Part shown: in pieces, positions 1-9,948 of the stretch
How the letters are laid out: every line of letters begins with the position of its first letter
How positions within the stretch are numbered: position 1 is the first letter of the stretch
Made by a program: the position numbers and the translations under genes
DNA from: Blasia pusilla
Taxonomy: Eukaryota > Marchantiophyta > Marchantiopsida > Blasiales
Assembly: GCA_050084515.1 (NCBI GenBank)
Contig: CM114274.1
Span: forward strand, 25,668,001-25,732,000
Direction: 5' to 3'
Length of the DNA stretch: 64,000 bases
Notes under the pieces: generated by a model
Databases searched by the model: none
What the model was told of the DNA's origin: nothing
The model's input: the letters and a program-made list of their open reading frames with translations, nothing else

Positions 1-905
1 GTGCTATTTTGGGTATGTGACATGTATCCCCATGGTGATGATACCTCTTTTCTTTTGTGAGGTTTGAGAGTTAATTTTCAAAGGAATGCAAACTCATAAT
101 AAATCATGAGACATAAATGGAAACGAGACTATATTCTAGAGAAATTCAGACATATAATATTTGTACTTCTAATGTTATTACTCTTGCAAACCATATTGGT
201 AGTGTAGGGGGGTTTGAATTTTCAAGCATTACTTGGATCCCTTCAAAAGGATTGGCCATATGTTTGTTGTAGTATAATTGGATAACAAGACATTATGAAT
301 AATTATGGCCCTTACAAGTACCTTTGGGTTTTTTTCTAGCCAAAAAAATTATCTAACGTATCAAGGCATGTATTTCTCTCGTGTCAATCTAGATACATAT
401 TTAATCTCTCTTGTAAACTACAATTTTTTTTATGTTTCAAGAGGATCAAGATGCAAATCCATTTTTTTCCAAATTATAATCTCATAGTCACTACTCATTG
501 TCTAGAATTTAAATTTATCTTTACTATTTTTTCTCTTTCATATGCATTCTTGAAAAGTTGAAATCTCCTTTTTATCATATGAGTCTAAACCAATTGAAGA
601 TTACTCTACAAGTAAGATTCTTACTATAGTTTTCCAAATATTAATTTAAATCAATGGGATCATGAGATCTTCCAAGTTTGCTTCTTGATTTTGTATTGAA
701 TTTATTGTACAATACCAATCCATGATACAAATCTTGTAGAAGAACTTGGATATAAGCATGTTTGCACTCTTGTCCTTCTTGATGGTACATCTTTTTCAAA
801 CAAAACTCCAAAATATAAACAAGTTACAACACCATTAGAAACACTAGCTCTTATCTTATTTAATGTATATTATATCTCATTTTAGTCAATCTCTCCTTCG
901 CTAAC
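1..905. other. AT-rich spacer, no gene seen
   Basis: AT-rich sequence with only short random reading frames. It does not resemble the LTR at 9200-9955, so it is not the missing 3' LTR of the neighbouring retrotransposon. The element's coding similarity stops abruptly at about 950, which places a truncation or insertion boundary between 905 and 950. Confidence 0.6.
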
Positions 906-949
906 AAAAAATTTCCCCATACTTGACTCATGATATTTTATTTATAAAT

Positions 950-2239
950 CTACTGGAAATAGACATAGTCCCCCACATGAAACCTACAAATCGATGGTCG
1001 ATAACCTCCACCTCGAATGGTTGCATACCGCAACGTATCCTTGTGTTGAGCAATGGCAAGATTCTCAAAGGCTGTTGGCATAACTCTCTGAAAGAGCTCT
1101 GCCCGTTGAGAACACACTCTCATCCACATCTCTGGGTCATCAAGGTTCACCACCTCACTAGACTCCCGAAAAATTACTGCGGGCAAGTCTAGATCTCGGC
1201 CGTATAATAGAAAATAAAGTGAGAAGGAAGCCAAGGATTCTTGGCGACTGAACCTATACCCCATGGCTAACCATGGCAACTGAATATCCCAGTCTCCAAG
1301 ATGCCCCTTCTGTAGGCCATTCTTGCGCAATGCCCTCTTCACCGTCTGAACCACACGCTCAACCAAACCATCCGCCTCTAGATGATCTCAAGACGTGGTC
1401 CGATGATCAATCAACGCCTTGTCACACAAGACGTGAAACTCACCCTGAAACTCTATACCCTGGTCGGTCAGCACTTCAGCTGGTGCACCAAAATGACTAA
1501 GCACTCTATTAAGAAACGCATATGCCGTTCCCTCACTTGCCTTGTCAGGTAATGCCACCAACTCAATCCACTTGGAGAAGTGCTCCACCATCACGAACAT
1601 ATATCGATGATGTCGTACAGTCAACGGTAACGGTACCGCAAAGTCCACACTCCAACGGTAACCCAACCCCATAATAGGAAAGGGGTGTAACTGTGGTGTA
1701 GGGGAATTGAATGATGCCCTCACCCGGTCACAAACCATACAACGTGACACCAACTGCTGCATCTGAGTATGCATGCCATGTCACCAATACTGACCAAGGA
1801 GTAAGTTATACGTACGCTTTACCCCATAATGTCCCAACTTTTCATGGGCATGTCGCACAATGCGCTCTCTCTGAGCCAAATGCGGCACTACTCGTACTCT
1901 ACCATCCTCCCACACACGGAGAATATGTGTTCCCTCCAATTGATACCTCTTAGCACGTTGAAGAACACGGTCTCGCTCCTTGGCACTCACTATGTCTGGC
2001 ACCCTACTGGTCTGTAGGAACTCCAACACCAATGCATCATCATGAATATCACGCTGATCCGTACCACCATCTCCAACCTTAGGATCTGAAGGGTGGCCAT
2101 CTACCCTCTGACTAGAGTAAGATGTCATGTGGTCCTCCATACTAGAGTCCACCCCTAACCAACATAAAAAGGAGGATGCATGCCAACCTCGCCACCTTCT
2201 CTTCATCAACCTCGCCATGCCATCTAGCCCCAATTGCAT
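950..2239 (-). pseudogene. Integrase region of the gypsy polyprotein
   Basis: Three reading blocks in one frame (2239-1781, 1774-1388, 1366-950), separated only by single stop codons, encode a Ty3/gypsy integrase. The zinc-binding HHCC part ends with the C-x2-C in SRCMVCDRV just after the first stop. The catalytic core shows the first Asp in WSVDF, the second Asp in VLTDQG and the Glu in EADG, with the spacing expected for a D-D-35-E core. The stop at 1783-1781 is TGA where family members have Trp (TGG). The stop at 1390-1388 is TGA where an Arg codon (CGA) is expected between TS and DH. Both fit C-to-T decay on one strand or the other. The C-terminal domain is cut soon after GDYVYFQ, so no chromodomain is present or can be judged. 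The frame differs from that of RNase H, so a frameshift lies near 2090-2160. Confidence 0.9.
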
Positions 2240-3704
2240 CCTCTTGGCTAGTACATGGATTCCTACTCAACCCATCAGCATCAAGGTTGGCAACTTTAGG
2301 TCTATGTACCACGTGGAAGTCATACTTCTATAAGATAAGAGCCCACCGTGCAAGCTTCCTTGTAAGCTTGTCAGACTCCATCAACCACTTGAGCGGCTGG
2401 TGATCAGTAACAAGGGTAAACTGTGTGCCAAACAAGTAACACCTAAAGTGTGCCACAGCCCACACTACTGCCAAGCACTCTCCCTCATATAAACTGTAGC
2501 GCGACTCCGCTGCATTATTTGAACGACTTGCATAGGCCACCATAAACTCCATGTGCTCATCATCATGTTGTGTCAACACCGCTCCAAGACCCAACCTACT
2601 CCAATCAGTGTGTAACTGAAATGGACGCCCTCTGATAGGTCTCCTCAAGATAGGTGTCGTCACCAACTGGGCCTTGAGCTCCACAAAAGCTCTCTCTTGA
2701 TCATCTCCCCAATGCCACTCCTGATCTGATTTCAGAAATTGGTTCAAGGGCTTTGCCACAACACTAAATTCCTTCACATACCTCCGATAGTAGTTCGCTA
2801 ATCCCATGAATGCCCGAACTCTACTCACATCTACCGGACGAGGAATAAGTGCAATAGCCTCCACCTTTGCTTGCTGAACTCCCAAACCACTTGGATAGAT
2901 CACATGACCCAAGTAATCTACATTCTCATGGAAGAACTTACACTTTCCTGGATGCAAACATAGACCATGAGCTTTCAACCGCTCAAACACAATCTGCAAA
3001 TGTATATGATGCTCCTCCACCGTGTTACTGAACACCAAGATATCATCAATATAACACCAAACAAAATCCAACCCTGCTAGGATCCTGTCCATCACTCTCT
3101 GAAACACGGCAGGTGCATTCTTCAACCCAAAGGGTAAGAATTTCCACTGGTACAAACAATCCTTGCCATGAGAGTTGACATCCCAAAATGCTGTCTTGGC
3201 CTTGTCACTCTCTCGAATTGGCAACTGATGGTATCCTGCCCAAAGATCCAAAGTACTAAAAATCTTTGCCTATCCCACCACATCAAAGATCTCCTCAAGT
3301 GTAGGCATGGCATACCTATTGGCCTTGGTCTGCCGATTGATAGGACGATAATCTCCACACATCCGCCTATCCGAGTAGTTGCCATGCACATCCTTTTTAG
3401 CAGGCATGACAGTGGCTGATGCATACTCTCCATGCGATAACTCCACTAATCCAGCCTCCAAAAGGTCCAACGTTCTACTCTGAATCATGTCCCTCTCCAT
3501 ATCACTATATCGGTAGGGACGACGGAAGATTGGCGAATCACTAGCCAAATCAATCCGTATACCGGGTCCAACCAAAGCACCCAACTCCTTCATGCTAAAG
3601 GCAAAACAACTCCTATAAGCACATAGGAATTGTGTCAAGCGTCGTTTCTCACCTCCCCTAAGCTTGGGCCCAAGTAATGGCTCCCAAGTCTCCTCCACTG
3701 GCAC
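2100..3704 (-). pseudogene. Reverse transcriptase and RNase H of the gypsy polyprotein
   Basis: Blocks 3704-3270 and 3251-2328 are in the same frame, interrupted by a TAG at 3272-3270. The RT palm is clear: CGDYRPINRQT, LDLWAGYHQLPI, FGLKNAPAVFQR and the catalytic YIDD box at 3053-3042. RNase H follows with LHTDWS (catalytic Asp), YEGECLAVVWA (catalytic Glu) and TDHQPLKWLM (third catalytic Asp). Past the TAG near 2330 the same frame continues through a readable tether ending DADGLSRNP, so RNase H and the linker to integrase are nearly complete. The sequence upstream of RT (about 3720-3985) is a linker that follows methyltransferase motif X in the same frame; only one stop separates it from RT. 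This supports an original single polyprotein. Confidence 0.92.
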
Positions 3705-3969
3705 ACTAGAGGGAGAGGACGACGCTATTGGCTGCTAGGCAACCCCCTCACAAGATGGTACATCCTTAGCTACACCATCATCTGAGCAAATAACTCCTCC
3801 ATCAGCATGAGCAACCAACTCCACATGCCCAACCATTATATCCCATTTACTCCAAGGATGCAAAATACTATTCTTCTCGCCCCTAGCCGTTGTCTCTACC
3901 GTCCCGGTAGCCATCGAGCTCATCACAAGGGGTGGAAGACCCATAGACATAGTCCGAAGTCGACGCTGC

Positions 3970-5209
3970 TCGGCCATCCCAAGACTCAAAATCCATGTCA
4001 CACAATTCAGGTCCATGGTCTGACCCAACACATGATGTCATGAAGCCAAAGAAATGGAAGCAACTGTTGTCACACCAGTAGCAAATCCCATCGCACGCTC
4101 TCTCTCATCAACGTTAGACTCCACCAACTGTCGCACATGAGAATCCCATACAAGCCCAAGACCACCTTCCATGTAGGTATGTGACGAGAGAAAACTCACA
4201 AATGTGGGTAGTGCCATCCTAGGCTGGCCCACACGGTTCACCACTGCCATGGGTGACCGATCAATAACCCTCACCACTTGAGAAAGTCGCCCAGTATCCA
4301 AGATACTATCCACTGTAAGGCAAGGATCCCGCTCCACTGCATCATATGCTCGACGTAGAACCTCCCTAGGCAACAAGTTTGTCCACCACAAGCGTGGACG
4401 ATGTGCACGCGAGCCAACTTCATGTTTGCATCCAACAAATACCTTGGTCCAATCCAAGACCGTACCTCATGAACACTCGCCATCATCCGGGTCCGAGTGT
4501 CACCCAACAATGGAACATTCTCCAGAATGTAAGCTAGAGCACGTGCCTGATGAACCTGAAGATGTCGTAACACCCATAATATCTCCCAAAATAATCGAGA
4601 CCTAGGGTCGTGTAATCCCTCACCACGACCAGCACGTGTATGACCCTGACATGGCCATCCAACAATCACCAAATCCACAGGACCAACCCTCTCAAGGTCC
4701 TGCTTCCCCAACAATGCAATGTGTGACGGCAAAGCACGATGGTACCCACAAATAGCTGATGGTGGCAACAACTCAGGATATCTCCGCAGCAACTGACCGA
4801 TATGTCGGGATGAGACTCTCTGGGCCGTCTCATCTCGCTCCACATACACGTATCTCCGCATAGGAATACCGGTCTGCAACACTATAGCCAAACCAGTGCT
4901 AATCCCACCAAAGAGATCTAACACACAAATGCCCTCCAGCGGATACTGCCATACAATGGGTGTAGTATCCAAAGGGGATAACCCAACTGGACCAGAAGTA
5001 GGAGTCCGCCATGGGGCCTCCTCTTCCTCGTGAGGTATAGCAGCCTCACACCAAGCCTCCTGCACTAGGCGATCAACCTCTTGCCGTAGTGCACCGCCTG
5101 AACTCCAAAGTGGCACATCCAACGATGAGGATGCCACTGTTGCAAAACTAGGGACCTCCTCTACCTCCTCATGCACAGGAGAATCCATAGCAGAAATATT
5201 ACTCTCCAA
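3970..5209 (-). pseudogene. C5 cytosine DNA methyltransferase domain (DNMT3-like) inside the gypsy polyprotein
   Basis: This block encodes a cytosine-5 DNA methyltransferase, which transfers a methyl group from S-adenosylmethionine to cytosine in DNA. Motifs are in canonical order. Motif I is VLDLFGGISTG (residues 96-106 of the block from 5209), followed by an acidic VERDE stretch (motif II). Motif IV is GWPCQGH, with the nucleophilic Cys at residue 187 (about 4651). Motif VI is LENV (about 4525-4514). After a frameshift near 4425, motif VIII-like AHRPRLWWTN is read in the second frame (about 4403). A motif IX-like ERERAMGF lies near 4090, and motif X LGQTMDLNCVTWIL sits at about 4028-3987. 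AHRPRLWW and ERERAMGF resemble DNMT3 proteins; the PCQ tripeptide is closer to DNMT1 or bacterial enzymes. The domain is about 310 aa, a normal catalytic-domain size, with a short target-recognition part. It lies in frame with the protease upstream and with RT downstream. Stops at about 5222 and 4038 and the frameshift break it. Confidence 0.88.
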
Positions 5210-5221
5210 AAAGTCTCCTGG

Positions 5222-6085
5222 TCAAGTGACTACTCCACTAAAACCAGCCACAGATGCTAACACCGTTGGGGAAGACCCTCCTAGTCGAGCCCCATAAATA
5301 AATCTCACAAGAATCTGGCTCATACGTCCATCCCCGGACTGCCAACCAGGTCTATAAGATGCTATCTCAATCCAGTAGTCCATTTGAAAACCCATCGGGT
5401 ACAATACTGCTCCTCCAACTTGTACATCATACGACTCGGTTGATGTGACCAGTGCAGGTACTCCCAACCGGGAGCTATCAGTTGCATGATCTGGTCTCAA
5501 TTGTATAGACAACTTCTCCCGTGTCATGAATTGAGACCTATCATTGGCTCTTCCAAGTGATGTTTGAATCTGGAATGGGCAAGGCTCAAGCTCTGACCTT
5601 CGAATACCCAAACCAATACATGCCGCCTTTCCCAACATCAAAGGTTGGGCACCAGAGTCTAACAAGACTCTATCTGGTCTATACACCTGTCGTGTAGGAC
5701 TCACCAATCGGAATATCCCACTCCGGTTGTCCAACATACATACACGAGGTATATGCCTCTCACGATCAATGGCTGGCCGGGCTCGTAATGCATCCATCTT
5801 CGCCGCTGCTGCGTGCCAAGTAGCACTGGTACTCAATGCTACACCTGACATAGAGGGTCGCTCCACCGCAACACCATCATCCACCTCAGCACGTGTAGCA
5901 GTAACACCCCCACGTTCACGCAACGTGGATGCTAGCTGAAAAACATGAGCTAAGTCAACTCCTAAAGCCATCAGCTCCGTGGTCGAAAATAATGGGAATC
6001 CCAACACTGAAGTTGCCATCTGCAATACTGCACTGGATGCTGCATCCGTGTCTACTACACGCGATGTAGATGCCTCAGTCCCCAC
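5222..6085 (-). pseudogene. Retroviral-type aspartic protease region
   Basis: A 287-residue block in the same frame as gag above and the methyltransferase below. The aspartic protease active site is DSGA at residues 143-146 (about 5659-5648), preceded by hydrophobic VLL as in pepsin-like retroviral proteases. About 45 residues later a second conserved beta-strand pattern follows. The N-terminal 100 residues are a linker of low complexity with many Ala, Ser and Thr. A single stop at 5224-5222 separates it from the methyltransferase; reading through continues without a frame change. The family assignment rests on DSGA plus its position between the zinc knuckles and pol. Confidence 0.75.
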
Positions 6086-6382
6086 TGTAGGCTCAATAGG
6101 CTACGTAGGACCCATGGATGGAGTCCTAAGCACCTCAGACAACAAGAATGACTGGGGAAGCCTAGCCTGCCTCTCAGCCTCACCCCTCTATGGGTCCAAC
6201 TCCACAGTAGCACCACGTGGCTCTGACGCTCGAGTGGCTCCTCTCGTAACTGCAGCTGATGCCTTAACCTGTGCTGCACTCGCCATATAAGAGAGATCAT
6301 CCCCTCCATAAGAGGTGGAATCCCTCGCCTCTGAACCCGCTCTGTCGGATACCATCCATAGTAGCCAACTCGCTCCAATCGC

Positions 6383-7690
6383 TCAATCTGGCACCATAGT
6401 TGACTCTGTCGTAGTGGTAGGGGTAGCCACCGTAGGCTCTCCAACCACTGGTCCACCTCTACCACCTTGGCCTCTCGGAGCTACTCCACCACGGCCGCGG
6501 CCTGATCTCAACTCTGGATGAAGATCAAAGCAACGCTCTCGAGGATGACCTGGTCTCCCGCAATGATCACACTGAGTTGGGGCCGACTGAGGCCCATCCT
6601 CCAAAGTCAGTCTCCCATCCTCTTGGGGACAAAACCTCCTAACATGATCACCTCCACATGTCCAACATGACTGTCCTTGCTGCGGGGCAACAAATGAAGG
6701 CAATGGTCTCTACGCAAGTGTCCCTTTAGGACCTGACTGAGGTCGTGTGTACCCCCCACGACTCCCACTACTACGAGACTGTGAGGTGGATTACTCAACA
6801 CGAGAAGTAATAGTTGTATCCCTATTGAATGCGAATGTCACCACTCTCTCCTCCATCATGTTAAGCTCAATCTTCTCAGATAGAGCAAACACATGGGTCA
6901 ATGTGAGTGAATCATCACTCATAAGAGTAGCATCACGTACCCTGCGGCGCAACTCTCTGTCCAAGATCCCATACCAAAACTGGATTGCTTGAGCCTTAGT
7001 CACACCCTGGGTAACTGAAATCAAGCGTCGCATACGAGTGTATGCCTCACGAAGACTCTCACCAGTCTTTCGCTCAAATTCCTGGAGACTCCTCAACTTC
7101 TCTGTCTTCACTCCCTGATAGTTCTTCTTCAACCTCTTAAAGAACTATGCAACCGGGCTGAACGATGGTGGGGCACTAGTACCTCCACTAGTATCCCCAC
7201 TAGTACTTCCATGGGTACCTCCATTGGTAACCCCACTCCGGCTCGTACTCGTACCACTCAACGTCGGGCTGGCTGGCATAGTAGGAGCACTACTACCAAT
7301 ACCACCATGGGCGATAGAAACATAGCCTCGAGACCAATATTGTCTCCACGCCTCAATCTCAGCAACATGGTCCTTCCTAAACTCATGGTAATCATCCATG
7401 GGTGGTCCCTCCAAGTGCTGAAACAACCCCTTCCAAGCCAAGAAGGGTGTAAACAACGTGGCGTTCCGCAACATCTGCATATCATACCACATATCAAACT
7501 CCTGTATGAAGTCCTCCAACTCAATGGTGGCCACTGCACCCGAGTATCATCGTGGGCCCTTCATGGCCCCATATATCCCGTCCATGTCCCAAATCAATGG
7601 AGCTGCAACACTCGATAATAACATAGAAGACTCGGTGTTTGGAACACCCTCGTCCTCCTCTTCATCAACCGTCGGAAGTGGAAAAGGTAG
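6383..7690 (-). pseudogene. gag with two CCHC-type zinc knuckles
   Basis: Blocks 7690-7550, 7546-7145, 7132-6791 and 6703-6383 all share one frame and encode a retrotransposon gag protein. Candidate start codons are ATG at 7624-7622 or 7585-7583. The central block has the capsid-like helical pattern of the retrotransposon gag family (LRSLQEFERKTGESLREAYT, FWYGILD). The last block carries two zinc knuckles: CWTC...H...C at about 6667-6629, one residue shorter than usual between C and H, and a perfect C-x2-C-x4-H-x4-C at 6571-6530. Stops at 7549-7547 (TGA after an Arg codon), 7147-7145 (TAG), 6793-6791 (TAA) and about 6714 (TAG) break it. From 6382 to 6086 the same frame contains further stops before the protease. 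Confidence 0.85.
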
Positions 7691-8320
7691 TCAATTCCTC
7701 AAACCACCCCGTGTAAAACCACCACTGTCCGCATCACGGTCCCCAACCAGACCACGAGACCACCAGACAGCTCCGTGATGACTAACGCTGATGCCGCACC
7801 ACCACCAAATTACCACTACTAAGTAACAAAGTGACGTCGATGTCATTGTACTATTCTAGCTCTACTAGCTATGGGTGTAGGCAACCTAATGTGTCATCAC
7901 CACAAGAAGCCTCCCATGGTCTACTGATCATCACTCCAGCCTCACTACTGGTAGCACACAGGAGTAACACTACTCTGGAAATCAGCGTCAACCCTAACAA
8001 TGGGCGCAAGCAAGAAACAACGATGGAGGGGATCCAAACATAAGAAGTCCAACAACAACCCTCCAATCACAAATGGAAATCAAGGTAACACAATCCACCA
8101 AACGTGGCGCCCCCCTGAATCCACAGAACCCACCACACAATTCTAACGCACTAGCTACTCCGCCGCGGGTCGATGACGTGCTAGTCGGACTCGCAGCACC
8201 TGAAAATATCACCTGCATGGAGAGGCTACACCGTACTATGTGCTAGAGGTCCATCAACCAAAAACCAGAGATGCATAAAGCGCCTAACACATCTCCAAAC
8301 AACACCAAATGAGCAACACT

Positions 8321-8410
8321 AGTGTGTACACTGGCATAGTTAAGAACTCAGCAGTTAAGCGTCTTCCAGGCAAAATAGCCCAAAGATGGGTGACCAGTTA
8401 TGCAACACTC
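8321..8410 (+). repeat. 5S rRNA-derived segment (degenerate)
   Basis: From GAACTC at 8344 to GGGTGACC at 8395 the sequence aligns without gaps over 52 nt to the internal part of plant 5S rRNA. The first 18 bases match at 17 positions and include AGTTAAGCG (box A region). The last 11, GATGGGTGACC, match exactly (start of box C). The middle 23 bases have the right length but are diverged. Upstream, CACTAGTG (about 8321) matches the 5S CACTAATG after a small insertion. It is on the strand opposite to the retrotransposon. Cassandra elements are known to carry 5S sequence in their LTRs; here the host is a coding gypsy element and the orientation is reversed. The 5S comparison is from memory. Confidence 0.75.
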
Positions 8411-8444
8411 AAATCACAAATCCTGCAAAAATTGCCTCATGCCC

Positions 8445-8466
8445 AAGCAAGCAAGCTTGCTTGCTT
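8445..8466. repeat. 22-bp perfect palindrome of AAGC units
   Basis: AAGCAAGCAAG followed directly by its reverse complement, about 50 bp downstream of the 5S-like block. It is both a short tetranucleotide repeat and a perfect inverted repeat. Confidence 0.9.
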
Positions 8467-9948
8467 GCTCCTTTCTCCTTGCTCCGCCTCTCACGCCCAC
8501 TCGCCCCGAGCTACCACGAGTTGCCTCGAAGCCTCGAAACTCCGAGAAATGCTCGAGACATGCCCCTATCGCCATGCTTCGCTATGGAGAAAGGCTCAAC
8601 CAGGGTGCCTCCAACGGGATAGGTATCTCCAACAACGGATGAATCACCAACCAACCACATCCCCTCCAATCTGCTATCCATCATAGCTTGAGCTAGTTCA
8701 TGAAATTTTGATCAGCAATTACTCCACAAATCCTCGACCAAAATTGAATCTGTTTCAACCAGAATTCAATTGACCACCATAGCTATCTCTCCACAAAAAA
8801 TCAACTACAACCAAGCTCTGTACTCCGAGCTAAAAATCAGACAAACTTGCTGTCCATACACCTCCAGAATCGCAAATACGACAACACTTCCGCCCAGATT
8901 CATGCACACAAAAATCCGCAACGCTCCACACACTCAAGCAGATAGCTTCACGTGAGATCATAATACAAGTAGCAACAGGAACCTCTCACCCGATCTGGAT
9001 GAACTTCAACAGAGGTTCCGCACTCCAAGCTCTCCACATCAGAAAATCGTCGAACACGAAATAGAATCTTCAATCCTTGATAACTTCCAACTCCCTTGAC
9101 AAAATCCGGCGATCTAAAGTGCGTTGGAAAGCTCTCAGCAAGTCGCTTCTTTCTCAACCAACTACGCAACAAATTTCCTCCTCCAACATAGGCCACAAGC
9201 CACGAACATCCACGGCTGAGTACAGAATCAGCCCTAACCAGATCCTACTGATCCACAATTGAAGCTACCATTGATCTACTCTAGTTCTTTGAGTGAAATC
9301 CGTGAAAGACGTACAGTCTAAAAAAAACGTATAGAATCACATAAAATGGAGCCAAACCCACTCCACGATGGGAGAATCTTGGTCGAAGCTTGCGGGAACC
9401 ATCATAACCAAGAGGTCTACTCACTTCCAAGGCTAACTCCTAACGCAACACGCTCAACTCAAAGAACTGACTGTTCTTTAAGTACACTCCACACTATATC
9501 CTCCAACCTAAGAGCGGGCCCTTCTGGAAAAGTCACCCTCAACTGAGTAACCCCCAACCCTATGTATGAAACCGCATCTCTACCTAGACACTATGGCCCT
9601 ACATAAGGTATGGCCTCTACTAGCACACTATACTTTACGACATAATCCTTATGGTCATGACAACTCTCCCAAACTCTTTTCATGGTAACCTATGCTCCCA
9701 AGTCATCTCCTTGGCTCTTGACCTGATGTAGGAGGTCAATGGTCACTTACTAAAAATATAAAGTTAACAATATACTCAAAATGGTACTTGCCTAAAATAG
9801 CAAGTTTCTCAATATGGCTTCAAATGAGCCGAAACAAAAGGGAAACCTGCTATCCCGGGGCCTCAACAGGTCATCCTCGACCTCCTGAGCCTATCCTCCA
9901 CTACTCGAGAAGGCGCTCTACTAGATCTCATCGATATATCCTAAAAGA

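Noticed and set aside
3168-4043. Plus-strand ORFs opposite the gypsy pol (3168-3419, 3807-4043)
   Set aside because: Shadows of the real minus-strand coding sequence.
5727-6521. Plus-strand ORFs opposite protease and gag
   Set aside because: Antisense shadows with Ser/Thr/Pro-rich translations typical of the complement of Ala/Gly/Arg-rich coding sequence.
8309-8686. 125-codon plus ORF over the 5S-like block
   Set aside because: Two further overlapping frames are equally open and the sequence is LTR or leader DNA.
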